Shown one piece after another: positions 1 to 10,324 of a DNA stretch of 38,269 nt. Source of the DNA: an uncultured Butyrivibrio sp. (GTDB lineage Bacteria > Bacillota > Clostridia > Lachnospirales > Lachnospiraceae); the NCBI GenBank assembly GCA_946404845.1, contig CAMJFD010000003.1, forward strand, positions 1-38,269, given 5' to 3'. Both the position numbers and the translations under genes were made by a program. The notes beneath the pieces were generated by a model that worked only from the letters and a program-made list of their open reading frames with translations, searched no databases and had not been told where the DNA came from. The stretch's first letter is position 1; each line of letters opens with the position of its first letter.

Positions 1-1053
1 ACCGTGCTTTTTGGCGTTTCAGCCCTAAGACTAAATGTAGGTAATGACTACAGCAAATATGTAGAATTCATGCATCTGACATACAGTAATTCTTACGTTC
101 CAACGGAGATTGGATTTAATTATCTGACCAAAGCAGTATATACATTATTTGGATATGAGAATTATGTCTTTGTATTTGCAGTATTTTCTTTTGCAACAGT
201 GGCCTTTTTTCTTGCAGCTATCTGGGAGCAGAGCGACAACTTCTATATGAGCCTTGCTTTGTTCATGATGCTGGGATATTATTTCCAGTCTCTTAGTACA
301 GTCAGATATTATCTGGCACTTGGAATAGCTCTTTATTCAATCAGATTTGTAATTAACAGAGACTGGCCTAAATTTGTATTTCTGGCAATTATAGGAGCAT
401 GTTTCCACAAGTCGATGATACTGATTCTTGTCCTGTATCCACTTGCAGCTATGAAGTGGAAGAGATGGATGATAGGTGCTGCAGGTGTTGTATGCCTTTC
501 ATGTGTGTTCTTAAATGAAATATATCTGGATATTGCTCTTAAACTATATCCAACTTATGAAGATACAGATTTTGTGGCAGATGTATTAACAGATGCTACA
601 GGATTTTGGAGTACAAGTGTTGGTAAGTTCGTATATTACCTTGTTCACGGAGGCGGAACTAGCATTGTCAGTATTGGAAGATGCCTTGCAGTTCTGATTC
701 TTGCTTATCTTATTTTCCATAAGAAAAGAGATTATGATAGAAGACTTAGTTTCTATTATTTCTGCAATGTAATGGCACTTGCACTGTATGTATTTGGATG
801 CTTCCTTCCGACAATATCCAGAATAGCATATTACCTGACAATTACGCAGATACTATATGTACCTGCTCTTATAGAGAGAGTAACAGATGATAAATACAAT
901 AAAGCGCTAAAAGCACTCGTATATGTTGGATGCCTTGGATATTTCATTATGTATATGAGATCAGCAGGAAATGATGGAATCAGAATACTTCCATATGAGA
1001 CCTTCCTGTTCCATGACCTTCCTGCAACTCTTTCAGAGAGAGGATTTGGCTGA
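1..1053 (+). CDS. EpsG-family (Wzy-like) polysaccharide polymerase/membrane protein, 5' truncated by window edge
   Basis: Frame is open from base 1. Multi-pass hydrophobic protein with an EpsG-like N-terminal pattern (RLNVGNDYSKYVEFM...PTEIGFNYLTKAVYTLFG). Confidence 0.7.
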   Translation, partial: TVLFGVSALRLNVGNDYSKYVEFMHLTYSNSYVPTEIGFNYLTKAVYTLFGYENYVFVFAVFSFATVAFFLAAIWEQSDNFYMSLALFMMLGYYFQSLSTVRYYLALGIALYSIRFVINRDWPKFVFLAIIGACFHKSMILILVLYPLAAMKWKRWMIGAAGVVCLSCVFLNEIYLDIALKLYPTYEDTDFVADVLTDATGFWSTSVGKFVYYLVHGGGTSIVSIGRCLAVLILAYLIFHKKRDYDRRLSFYYFCNVMALALYVFGCFLPTISRIAYYLTITQILYVPALIERVTDDKYNKALKALVYVGCLGYFIMYMRSAGNDGIRILPYETFLFHDLPATLSERGFG

Positions 1054-1083
1054 TAGAGGCTGATACAAAGGAGAAATTTTAGT

Positions 1084-2016
1084 ATGGCAAAACCTTTTTT
1101 TACAATAATAATAGTAAGCTACAATGCAGGCTGGGACCTGCTAAAGAGTGTAAATAGTGTACTTAATCAGACATGCACAGATTACAGACTTATAGTCAAG
1201 GATGGCGGATCCACAGATGATTCAATTAAGCAGCTGGAACAGCTTCTTGGAGTAAAGGCTAATACAACAACAGCTAGAGATAAATTCTGTATCATACAAA
1301 ATGAAGATAATGGAATCTATGATGCAATGAACGTAGCCACTAAGTGCATGAGAGAAGCCGGAGATGAGTTCAATGCAACAGATGAAATGGCGGCTTATCA
1401 TAAAGGCATTTCAACAGAGTGTTATAACAACAGCTTTGTATATTTCCTTGGCTGCGGTGACTATCTGTCTAATGAGAAAGTTCTGCAGAGAGTACATGAT
1501 GGCATTTTAAGACATGAAGAGAGACTTGGAACCTGCATACCATCTATTTATTATGGAGATATCAGAGAGAGCATCACAGGACAGGTTGTTCCTTCTAATC
1601 CTAAGATCAATGATTTTGCATGTTACAGAAATGTACCATCACATCAGGCCTGCTTCTATGATGACAGACTTATATATGATGAGACATTTATTACCAGATA
1701 CAGTGTAAGAGCAGATTACGAGCACTTCCTCAGATGTTATTACAATGAGAAGGCTCAGACAGTATATATGAAATTCCAGGTTGCTGATTATATGGGCGGA
1801 GGTTTCTCAGAGACTAAAGAGAACCGTGTGAAATCAGAGAATGAGCGCAAAGAGATCATATCCATGTATCTGCCAAAGAGTAAGATAATGAAATATGACT
1901 TTTTAAGATATGCAACACTTGCGCCTCTGCGTACCAAGATTGCAGAAAATCCTGCTACAGCAAAGGTTTATAACAATATCAAAAAAGCTGTTTATAAGTT
2001 AAAAGGTAAGAAATAA
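1084..2016 (+). CDS. GT2-family glycosyltransferase
   Basis: N-terminal FFTIIIVSYNAGWDLLKSVNSVLNQTCTDYRLIVKDGGSTD typical of GT-A family 2; continues EDNGIYDAMN. Confidence 0.88.
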   Translation: MAKPFFTIIIVSYNAGWDLLKSVNSVLNQTCTDYRLIVKDGGSTDDSIKQLEQLLGVKANTTTARDKFCIIQNEDNGIYDAMNVATKCMREAGDEFNATDEMAAYHKGISTECYNNSFVYFLGCGDYLSNEKVLQRVHDGILRHEERLGTCIPSIYYGDIRESITGQVVPSNPKINDFACYRNVPSHQACFYDDRLIYDETFITRYSVRADYEHFLRCYYNEKAQTVYMKFQVADYMGGGFSETKENRVKSENERKEIISMYLPKSKIMKYDFLRYATLAPLRTKIAENPATAKVYNNIKKAVYKLKGKK

Positions 2017-2035
2017 TTATTTAAGAGGGAAGCTA

Positions 2036-3439
2036 ATGAGAGTTCTGTGGCTAGTTAATATCATGCTGCCAGCCTATGCCAAGGCAAAAGGCCTTCCATA
2101 CTCAGTTAGAGAAGGATGGCTGTCTGGTAGTTTTGATAGAATTTCTAAGGATATTAAATTAAATAATGATATTAAAAATAATAAAGAAGATTCTGAAACA
2201 GCTATGCCAAAGAATCAGGGCTCTTTAGTGGAACTGGGCGTTGCGTTTCCATTTCCTGATGGCGCAGTTGATAATACAGGCGTAAATCCAGAAATAATAG
2301 ATGGTGTCAGTTTCTATAAATTCAATGAGAATCTGAATACACCAGAAATTTATGATGAGCAGCTGGAATCTGAAATGAAGTCTATTATTGATAACTTCAG
2401 ACCAGATATAATACATATTTTTGGAACAGAATTTCCACATACGCTTGCAATGACAATAGCCTTTAATAGACCAGACCGTACGCTTATAGGTATCCAGGGA
2501 ATATGCAGTGTTATAGCTGATAAGTATCTCGAGGGATTGCCTCAAAGCGTTAGAAATGCAAAGACATTTAGAGACAGGATCAAAAAGGATTCATTACAGG
2601 ATCAGGTGGCTAAATACAGACTTCGTGGTCAGAATGAAACAGAGGCTATAAGGAATGCTGGTCATATTACTGGCCGTACTGATTTTGACAGAGAAGAGAC
2701 AGCCAGGATTAATCCGGATGCACAGTATCATTTCATGAATGAGACTATGAGAGATATATTCTATAAGCCGCTTGATGCAGATGCAAGAAGTCATGTAAGA
2801 CCATATAGCATCATGCTATCACAGGGGGATTATCCTCTTAAGGGCTTCCATTATGTCTTAGAGGCTCTGCCTGAAATAATAAAAGTGCACCCAGAAACAA
2901 AACTTTATGTTGCTGGTAACAGTATTGTCGGAAATATCGACAGAAGTGAAGTTACTGGAGATACAGACGGCGCAGAATATAGAGGTAGCAGATATCCATT
3001 TTTCTTAAGAGCAAGTGCCTATGGCAAATATCTTAGAAAGCTTATAAGAGATAATAATCTTCAGGATCACGTAGTGGTACTGGGAAAACTCAGCGCTGAG
3101 CAGATGAAGGATCAGATGCTTAGAAGCAGTATATTTGTATGTCCGTCTACTGTAGAAAATTCACCTAATTCACTTGCAGAGGCTATGCTGCTGGGAGTTC
3201 CTGTAGTAGCTGCAAGGACAGGCGGAATACCTAGTATGGTAACAGATGGACGTGAGGGCTATTTATTTAAGCCGGGCAATATAGAAGAGTTTACCAAGGC
3301 TATATTAAGTGCATTTGATGAAAAGGTCATAACAGATCTGTATTGTGAGAATGCTCAAAAGAGAGCGTTTAAAGACCATGATGCAGATACCAATTTTAAC
3401 AGACTGATAGAAATATACAGAGATATTTATAATGGATAA
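2036..3439 (+). CDS. GT4-family glycosyltransferase
   Basis: C-terminal GT-B signature: SIFVCPSTVENSPNSLAEAMLLGVPVVAARTGGIPSMVTDGREGYLF. Confidence 0.88.
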   Translation: MRVLWLVNIMLPAYAKAKGLPYSVREGWLSGSFDRISKDIKLNNDIKNNKEDSETAMPKNQGSLVELGVAFPFPDGAVDNTGVNPEIIDGVSFYKFNENLNTPEIYDEQLESEMKSIIDNFRPDIIHIFGTEFPHTLAMTIAFNRPDRTLIGIQGICSVIADKYLEGLPQSVRNAKTFRDRIKKDSLQDQVAKYRLRGQNETEAIRNAGHITGRTDFDREETARINPDAQYHFMNETMRDIFYKPLDADARSHVRPYSIMLSQGDYPLKGFHYVLEALPEIIKVHPETKLYVAGNSIVGNIDRSEVTGDTDGAEYRGSRYPFFLRASAYGKYLRKLIRDNNLQDHVVVLGKLSAEQMKDQMLRSSIFVCPSTVENSPNSLAEAMLLGVPVVAARTGGIPSMVTDGREGYLFKPGNIEEFTKAILSAFDEKVITDLYCENAQKRAFKDHDADTNFNRLIEIYRDIYNG

Positions 3440-3475
3440 TTATATTGATTTCGCAATTTTAATAAGAGGAAGAGC

Positions 3476-4690
3476 ATGGTAATAACATTCGTTTCTAATT
3501 ACATAAATCACCATCAGATACCTTTTTGCATGGCCATGGACAGAGCAGATGAAGTTGAATTTCATTTTATTCAGACTCAGGAAATGGAAGCAGAGAGAGT
3601 TAAGATGGGCTGGGGAGTTGATACAACTGCTCTTTCTTATGTTACGCTTTTTTACGAAGAGGAAGAGAAGGCAAAGCGCCTTATAGCAGATAGTGATGCA
3701 GTCATTTTTGGCTGGGGACACGATATAGAACTTGAAAGAGAAAGACTTGAAGCTGGCAAACTGACCTTTAAATTAAGTGAGAGAATATACAGGGAAGGCC
3801 AGTGGAAAGCCATATCGCCAAAGGGCCTTATTAATAAATACAAAGAGCATATAAGATTCAGGAATAAGAGCGTATTCCTCCTGTGCGCAGGAGCCTATGT
3901 AGCATCGGATTATAATCTGATACATGCTTATCCTGATAAAAAATATAAATGGGGATATTTTACAGAGTGCAAAAAATATACCATAGATGAGCTTCAGAAT
4001 ATGAAGTCTGATAATAAGCTTGTCATCACCTGGGCTGGAAGATTTATTAAATTAAAGCATCCGGAATTTGCAGTTAAACTTGCTGCAAAACTAAAATCAA
4101 AGAATATAGATTTCGAAATGAATATCATCGGAGATGGTGATATGAAATCGGAGATATCAGGTATGATAGATAGCCTTGGAGTATCAGATGTTATAAGCCT
4201 TCATGGTTTTATGGAACCATCAAAAGTTAGGTCAGAGATGGAAAAAAGCGATATATTCCTATTTACCAGTAACTATCTTGAAGGATGGGGAGCAGTTGTT
4301 GGAGAAGCCATGAACAGCAGATGCGCCGTTATAGCATCTAAGGAAGCCGGAGCTGTTCCATATCTCATAAATGACGGCGTAAATGGAATAACCTATTCTG
4401 ATGGAAGCTACAAGGACTTTGAACAAAAGGCTGTTGAATTTATATGCCAAAAAGTAAAAGGCAAATCTGTAGATAAATCAGATATCCTTATGATGGGCGA
4501 CAGAGCATATGAGACTATATTAAACAGCTGGAATGCTGATACAGCTGCAGAGAGACTTGTAAGATTCTGTAGGACATATTTAAATAACGGCGAAGTAGAA
4601 CTTCCTACAAGCGGACCACTTAGCAGGGCTGAAATTATAAAAGCACCTGGATTTAAGAGGACAATGCAGGAAGATAACCATTTGCAGTAA
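3476..4690 (+). CDS. GT4-family glycosyltransferase
   Basis: VITWAGRFIKLKHPEFAVKLAAKL...IIGDGDM...SDIFLFTSNYLEGWGAVVGEAMNSRCAVIASKEAGAVPYLI; GT4 donor-binding region. Confidence 0.88.
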   Translation: MVITFVSNYINHHQIPFCMAMDRADEVEFHFIQTQEMEAERVKMGWGVDTTALSYVTLFYEEEEKAKRLIADSDAVIFGWGHDIELERERLEAGKLTFKLSERIYREGQWKAISPKGLINKYKEHIRFRNKSVFLLCAGAYVASDYNLIHAYPDKKYKWGYFTECKKYTIDELQNMKSDNKLVITWAGRFIKLKHPEFAVKLAAKLKSKNIDFEMNIIGDGDMKSEISGMIDSLGVSDVISLHGFMEPSKVRSEMEKSDIFLFTSNYLEGWGAVVGEAMNSRCAVIASKEAGAVPYLINDGVNGITYSDGSYKDFEQKAVEFICQKVKGKSVDKSDILMMGDRAYETILNSWNADTAAERLVRFCRTYLNNGEVELPTSGPLSRAEIIKAPGFKRTMQEDNHLQ

Positions 4691-4825
4691 TGATGATTAT
4701 AAGACTTATATTTAATCATAATGATTAAGAGCTATTGTTAATCAATTGTTCACTGAATATTAATGAGTCTTATTTATAATAAAAGAGTTTTTGCAACTAA
4801 TAAATTTTGTTGGAGGAAATATATA

Positions 4826-6088
4826 ATGCGTCTTTTTGACAATATTATGAGGTCCAAATTGAAACTATTTGGAATTACATTTGAATTTATTGATGTTCTG
4901 TTTGCGGTAGTAATACTGACACTTGGACTATTTGCCAGAACCTATTTGTTCAATATTGAATCAGGAGATTTCCAGACAGCCTTTTCAGACTGGCAGAAGG
5001 AAATAGATGTAGAGGGAGCCTGGGGATATCTTGGTATCGATCCATTTAACTCAGACAGAAGTTCTTTTGATCAGAATATCATGATGCAGTATCTGGTATG
5101 TATTATTTCACTGTTCTCAGGACTTATTCCTAATGATCTGTATCTGGTTAAGACACTTTCAGTAATCGTTGATTATATAGCAGCATTTGTTCTTATGAAA
5201 ATCGTATTTGAAATGACACACGATTCTCATAAATCTGTAATAGGACTTGCTCTTGGTATGATGCTCCCTACAATCGTTATGAACAGCGGAGCCTGGGCAC
5301 AGAATGATATCATTTATACTACATTTATATTGTTATCATTCCTGTCACTTCTAAAAGGTAAAGACCTTCAGGTGTTCATATTTGCTGGATTTGCATATGC
5401 ATTCAAGCAGCAGGCACTTTTCTTTATCCCAGTCCTGATATTCATGTGGCTCAAGAATAAGCTGAAGATCAGATATATCCTGGCAATGCCTGTAGTATAT
5501 TTCCTAGGACTTATACCTGCAAGACTCGCAGGAAGACCTTGGGCTTCACTCTTAAATGTATATAGCTATCAGCAGGGACAGTTCTCAAGACTATCTCTTA
5601 ACTATCCTAATATCTATACAGTTCTTACATCAGATATGACCACTAATATGCGCAGAATGCTGGCAGGAACAGGTACTGTAATTGTAGTAATGATGCTGGG
5701 TGTAATGGCGTTATATATTTATACAACTAACTTTAAAGTGACCAGAATGTTCATGCTTACATTATCTGTTTTTACAATAGAACTTGTAGTGTACTGTCTT
5801 CCATGTATGCATGAGAGATATGGATTTGTAGCAGAGATACTGGCATTTATATATGGAATGTATGGAATGAAGAGACTGTGCGTTGCAATTGGATTTGAAG
5901 TAATTGCGATGACAACATATTCAAGATATCTGTTCGGATCAACCGTTGCCTATTTGTACCCATTTGCAGGACTACTGTTAGTACTAATCTGCGTTGTAGG
6001 ATATGACCTGTATCAGCAGATGCATGGACAGATAGTAGAAGATATAGAAGACACCAAGAATAAGCACATGCAGGAAGTTATGGAATAA
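4826..6088 (+). CDS. Multi-pass membrane glycosyltransferase-like protein (GT39/GT-C-like)
   Basis: Many TM segments; early acidic loop GDFQTAFSDWQKEID. ATG at 4826 has a good RBS (ggagg at ~4812), so the ORF-track start at 4763 is probably too far upstream. Confidence 0.65.
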   Translation: MRLFDNIMRSKLKLFGITFEFIDVLFAVVILTLGLFARTYLFNIESGDFQTAFSDWQKEIDVEGAWGYLGIDPFNSDRSSFDQNIMMQYLVCIISLFSGLIPNDLYLVKTLSVIVDYIAAFVLMKIVFEMTHDSHKSVIGLALGMMLPTIVMNSGAWAQNDIIYTTFILLSFLSLLKGKDLQVFIFAGFAYAFKQQALFFIPVLIFMWLKNKLKIRYILAMPVVYFLGLIPARLAGRPWASLLNVYSYQQGQFSRLSLNYPNIYTVLTSDMTTNMRRMLAGTGTVIVVMMLGVMALYIYTTNFKVTRMFMLTLSVFTIELVVYCLPCMHERYGFVAEILAFIYGMYGMKRLCVAIGFEVIAMTTYSRYLFGSTVAYLYPFAGLLLVLICVVGYDLYQQMHGQIVEDIEDTKNKHMQEVME

Positions 6089-6106
6089 AAAATTGTTCTA
6101 TATAGA

Positions 6107-7138
6107 ATGGAGAGTGAGATGAATACCATAGAAATAGAAGAATATCCAATGATTTCAGTAATTATACCTGCTTATAATATTGAAGATCTGCTTGAAAAGT
6201 GCGTCTATTCAGTAGTTGGACAGACATATCCAGCAAAGCGTATGGAGATAATAATTGTAGATGATGGTTCTACTGATAATACATCAGTAATAGCGGACAG
6301 GCTCTCTGCAGAGTATGACAATATAAGAGTTATCCACCAGGAAAATGGAGGATCCAGTAACGCCAGAAATCATGGCATAAGGGAAGCCAGAGGTGAGTAC
6401 CTGGGATTTGTAGATAGTGATGATTATTTATCCCCAAATGCCTATGAAGAGCTGATGGATGCGATTGTGGTTCAAAATGTAGATATGGCACAGATGTCCC
6501 GTGATGAGATATCAGAAGATGGTTCCAAAAGACCTGATGTGGTAACTCCTCCACAGGATGTAATCGTAGTTGATAGCAAGGACCATGTGAGAAGCCTTCT
6601 GATGCACATAGGTGATGCGTCATTTTGTACCAAGCTTACTAAAAGGAGTCTTTTTACAGAGGATACAATGTTCCCTGAAGGGATACTCAACGAAGACTTT
6701 TATCTGATGATACATATGATGCAGAAGATAGATGCTCTTGCGGTTATTCCTGGACAGTACTATCACGTGTTCTACAGATCTGGTTCTAATTCAAGAAAAA
6801 AAGCTACTGATAAAGACTATTTTCCACGAGTATTTACGGATATTGTGGATAACGCAGACGTGGCACAGCAAATTGTGGATAACAAGTGGCCAGATATGCA
6901 TGAACTTGCAATCAGGTTTGGACTTATACAGAGACTTGATTATATGCTGCATATACCTATCAGCAAGATGACCAAAGATAATGAGTTCTATCAGAAGGTA
7001 GTCAGATACTTAAGAGACCACCGCTCAGATATCAATAATAATAAATATCTGACTAAAAAGAACAGGATATATCTTATGGTATTGTCGATGGCACCAAGGT
7101 TTGTAAGAAGCGTACATGCCAAGGTCAGAGGCCTTTAA
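6107..7138 (+). CDS. GT2-family glycosyltransferase
   Basis: MISVIIPAYNIEDLLEKCVYSVVGQTYP...IIIVDDGSTDNT...GGSSNARNHGIREARGEYLGFVDSDDY. Confidence 0.92.
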   Translation: MESEMNTIEIEEYPMISVIIPAYNIEDLLEKCVYSVVGQTYPAKRMEIIIVDDGSTDNTSVIADRLSAEYDNIRVIHQENGGSSNARNHGIREARGEYLGFVDSDDYLSPNAYEELMDAIVVQNVDMAQMSRDEISEDGSKRPDVVTPPQDVIVVDSKDHVRSLLMHIGDASFCTKLTKRSLFTEDTMFPEGILNEDFYLMIHMMQKIDALAVIPGQYYHVFYRSGSNSRKKATDKDYFPRVFTDIVDNADVAQQIVDNKWPDMHELAIRFGLIQRLDYMLHIPISKMTKDNEFYQKVVRYLRDHRSDINNNKYLTKKNRIYLMVLSMAPRFVRSVHAKVRGL

Positions 7139-7160
7139 AAATCGGCTTTTGGAGTTAAAA

Positions 7161-7189
7161 GTGACAATATTAAAATAATACTGTATAAT
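7161..7189 (+). promoter_or_regulatory. Putative sigma-A promoter upstream of pseB
   Basis: GTGACA (7161-7166), 17-nt spacer, TATAAT (7184-7189), in the ~110-bp gap before pseB. Confidence 0.6.
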
Positions 7190-7249
7190 GTTGAAGATTA
7201 TGGAAAACTATCAAAAAATGTAATTTAGAAATCCGAGGTAGAGATTAAA

Positions 7250-8260
7250 ATGGGAAATAACTTACTCGATAATAAAACAATACTTGTAACAGGTGGAACA
7301 GGATCATTCGGACACTGCTTCACTTCATATGTGCTCGAGCACTACAATCCAAAGAAGATCATCATCTATTCAAGAGATGAATACAAGCAGTTCACAATGG
7401 CAAATGAGCCTGAATTCAAGCTCTATGCTGATAAGCTTCGTTTCTTCATCGGTGATGTACGTGACGGTGCAAGACTTGAAAGAGCTATGGAAGGCGTTGA
7501 TTATGTAATTCATGCAGCTGCACTTAAGCAGGTTCCAGCATGTGAATATAACCCTGTAGAAGCTATCAAGACTAATGTTACTGGTGCAGAGAATGTTATT
7601 AATGCAGCACTTAACTGTGGAGTAAAGAGAGTAGTTGCTCTTTCTACAGATAAAGCAGTAAACCCAGTTAACTTATATGGTGCAACAAAGATGGTATCTG
7701 ATAAGCTCTTCATTGCAGCTAATGCATATTCAGGATCTAAGGATATCAATTTCTCAATCGTAAGATATGGTAATGTTGCTGGTAGCCGTGGTTCTATCAT
7801 TCCTTTCTTCAAATCACTTATTGAAAAGGGTGAAAAAGAGCTTCCTATCACAGACTATAGAATGACAAGATTCTGGATCAGTCTTCCAGAAGGTGTTGAA
7901 CTCGTACTTAAGGCTCTTACAGAAGCTAAGGGTGGTGAGACATTCATCAGTAAGATTCCTTCATTCAGAGTAACAGATCTTGCAGAAGCTATGTGTCCTG
8001 GAATTGCAACTAAGGAAGTTGGTATCAGACCAGGTGAAAAGCTTGATGAGATCATGGTAACAGTAGAAGATGCACCATTTACATATGAGTATGACAAGCA
8101 CTTCATCGTATATCCACAGGTTGTATATAACGACAGACAGGTACCAGACCCAACAGGTAAGAAGGTTCCAGAAGGATTCTCTTACAGTTCAGGTAACAAC
8201 ACAGAATGGATGTCTGTAGAGGATATTAAGGCAAGACTTGGAGAAGCAGTAGAACACTAA
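7250..8260 (+). CDS. pseB: UDP-N-acetylglucosamine 4,6-dehydratase (inverting), PseB
   Basis: ILVTGGTGSFG, IIIYSRDEYKQFTM, HAAALKQVPACEYNPVEAIKTNV, STDKAVNPVNLYGATK, ITDYRMTRFWIS, IRPGEKLDEIMV: PseB pattern. Confidence 0.93.
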   Translation: MGNNLLDNKTILVTGGTGSFGHCFTSYVLEHYNPKKIIIYSRDEYKQFTMANEPEFKLYADKLRFFIGDVRDGARLERAMEGVDYVIHAAALKQVPACEYNPVEAIKTNVTGAENVINAALNCGVKRVVALSTDKAVNPVNLYGATKMVSDKLFIAANAYSGSKDINFSIVRYGNVAGSRGSIIPFFKSLIEKGEKELPITDYRMTRFWISLPEGVELVLKALTEAKGGETFISKIPSFRVTDLAEAMCPGIATKEVGIRPGEKLDEIMVTVEDAPFTYEYDKHFIVYPQVVYNDRQVPDPTGKKVPEGFSYSSGNNTEWMSVEDIKARLGEAVEH

Positions 8261-8288
8261 TATGCTGCTGGAAACAGAGGCGATTTAA

Positions 8289-9494
8289 ATGGCATTAGAT
8301 AAGAACATACCAGCTATAGAAGGCGGAATGCCTGTTAGAGATAACAAAGTATATTATTCACATCAGGACATTAATGATGATGATATAAATGCTGTAGTAG
8401 GGGTACTTAAGAGTAACTTTTTAACTACAGGACCTAAGATCACAGAGATGGAACAGAAGATCTGTGAGATTACAGGAGCTAAATACGTAGTAGCCTGCAG
8501 TAATGGTACAGCTGCTCTCCATATTGCATGTATGGCAGCAGGTATCAAAGAGGGTGATGAGATCATTACAACACCTATTACATTTGCAGCAAGTGCGAAC
8601 TGCGGATTATATTGTGGAGCAACACCTGTATTTGCTGACATCAATCCAGAAACATATCAGATTGATCCAGCTGATGTTGAGCGTAAGATAACAGATAAGA
8701 CTAAGGCTGTAATTCCTGTTGATTTTACAGGTGCTACAGTACAGCTTGATGAGATAAGAGAGATCTGTGACAGGCATGGACTTATCCTCATAGAGGATGC
8801 AGCTCATTCATTTGGTTCTAAATATAAGAACAAGATGGTTGGATCAATTGCTGACATGACAGAGTTCAGCTTCCATGCTATCAAGACAGTTACTGGTGGT
8901 GAAGGCGGAGCGGTTGCAACTAACAGTAAAGAGCTCTATGACAAGCTTATGTTATATCGCACACATGGAATTACCAGAAACCCGGAATTTATGGGTAACG
9001 AGTCAGATGGTCCATGGTACTATGACATGGTAGATCTTGCTCCTAATTATAGAATTACAGATATTCAGGCAGCACTTATCTGCAGCCAGATGGACAGACT
9101 TGATAAATTTGCAGAGCGCAGACATGAGATCAAGAAGCGCTATGATGCAGCTTTTTCCAAGCTTCCACAGTTACAGATTCAGAAAGAGATACCTGAAACA
9201 GATTCGGTTAGACATCTGTATATTATCAGAGTAAAAGCTGACAAGCTTAAGATAGACAGAAAGAAATTCTTTGAGGCACTTGCCGCTGAGAACGTAATGT
9301 GCAATGTAAACTATATTCCAGTTTACTATTTCAGTTACTATCAGAAGCTAGGCTACAAGAAAGGGCTTTGTCCAAATGCTGAGAGCTATTACGACGAAGC
9401 AATTTCAATTCCTTTCTATTCAGCACTTAAGGATGAAGATGTAGAGGATGTTATAGCTGCAGTAACTAAGATCTGCGAATATTATGCATTGTAA
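8289..9494 (+). CDS. pseC: UDP-4-amino-4,6-dideoxy-N-acetyl-beta-L-altrosamine transaminase, PseC
   Basis: DegT-family aminotransferase with PseC-like features: YYSHQDINDDDINAVV, LTTGPKITEME, TTPITFAASANC, IEDAAHSFGSKY, SFHAIKTVTGGEGGAV, YRITDIQAALICSQ. Confidence 0.92.
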   Translation: MALDKNIPAIEGGMPVRDNKVYYSHQDINDDDINAVVGVLKSNFLTTGPKITEMEQKICEITGAKYVVACSNGTAALHIACMAAGIKEGDEIITTPITFAASANCGLYCGATPVFADINPETYQIDPADVERKITDKTKAVIPVDFTGATVQLDEIREICDRHGLILIEDAAHSFGSKYKNKMVGSIADMTEFSFHAIKTVTGGEGGAVATNSKELYDKLMLYRTHGITRNPEFMGNESDGPWYYDMVDLAPNYRITDIQAALICSQMDRLDKFAERRHEIKKRYDAAFSKLPQLQIQKEIPETDSVRHLYIIRVKADKLKIDRKKFFEALAAENVMCNVNYIPVYYFSYYQKLGYKKGLCPNAESYYDEAISIPFYSALKDEDVEDVIAAVTKICEYYAL

Positions 9495-9507
9495 TAAATG
9501 ATTACTA

Positions 9508-9550
9508 ACGCCTCCGGCGGGGATACCATACATATTCACCCTGGAGGCGT
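9508..9550 (+). repeat. GC-rich inverted repeat (hairpin) between pseC and pseF
   Basis: Arms ACGCCTCC (9508-9515) and GGAGGCGT (9543-9550), perfect 8 bp; no following U-tract. Confidence 0.6.
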
Positions 9551-9581
9551 GACTCAATTAATGATAAAAGGATATGAGACT

Positions 9582-10283
9582 ATGAGCGCGATTGCTATTA
9601 TAACTGCACGTGGTGGCAGTAAGAGAATACCTAGAAAGAATATTAAAGACTTCTGTGGCAAACCAATTATGAATTATTCAATTGATGCTGCACTTGAAAG
9701 CGGAATTTTTGACGAGGTAATGGTATCTACAGATGATGAAGAGATTGCTGAAATTGCCAGAAAGGCAGGAGCCAATGTTCCATTCTACAGATCAGCAGAG
9801 ACTTCAAATGATACAGCTACTACAGCTGATGTTCTACTCGAAGTAATAGCAGAATATGAGAAAAAAGGTCAGAAATTTGACTATGCATGCTGCATGTATC
9901 CAACAGCACCTTTTGTAACAGCAGATAAGCTCAAAAAAGCAATGGATGAACTGGTAAAGAGCGGTGCGCAGTCAATCGTACCAATGTCAGAATTCTCATA
10001 TCCGCCACAGAGAGGACTGTTCATAGATGATGCAGGGCTTGTTAAGATGCTTCATCCAGAATATGCAACTACCAGAAGTCAGGATCTTCAGAAATGGTAT
10101 CATGAGTGCGGACAGTTCTATATCTTCAATGTAGAAGAGTTCAAGATCCAGAAGGATACTACAATGGAGAAGTCAATTCCATTTATAATTGATCCTGTAG
10201 AAGAGCAGGACATTGATAATGAAAGCGACTGGCTGCTTGCAGAGATGAAATACAGATTTCTCAAGGAACAGGGCAGACTGTAA
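9582..10283 (+). CDS. pseF: Pseudaminic acid cytidylyltransferase, PseF
   Basis: AIAIITARGGSKRIPRKNIKDFCGKPIMNYSI, STDDEEIAEIA, RSQDLQKWYHECGQFYIF. ATG at 9582 with an upstream AAAGGA is preferred over the ORF-track start at 9498. Confidence 0.92.
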   Translation: MSAIAIITARGGSKRIPRKNIKDFCGKPIMNYSIDAALESGIFDEVMVSTDDEEIAEIARKAGANVPFYRSAETSNDTATTADVLLEVIAEYEKKGQKFDYACCMYPTAPFVTADKLKKAMDELVKSGAQSIVPMSEFSYPPQRGLFIDDAGLVKMLHPEYATTRSQDLQKWYHECGQFYIFNVEEFKIQKDTTMEKSIPFIIDPVEEQDIDNESDWLLAEMKYRFLKEQGRL

Positions 10284-10324
10284 TACCTGATAACAGGATT
10301 AGATAAGGATAAGGATATAGACAT

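Noticed and set aside
9498-9581. N-terminal extension of PseF (MITNASGGDTIHIHPGGVTQL...)
   Set aside because: Unlike PseF N-termini and lies over the hairpin; the downstream ATG at 9582 has a better RBS.
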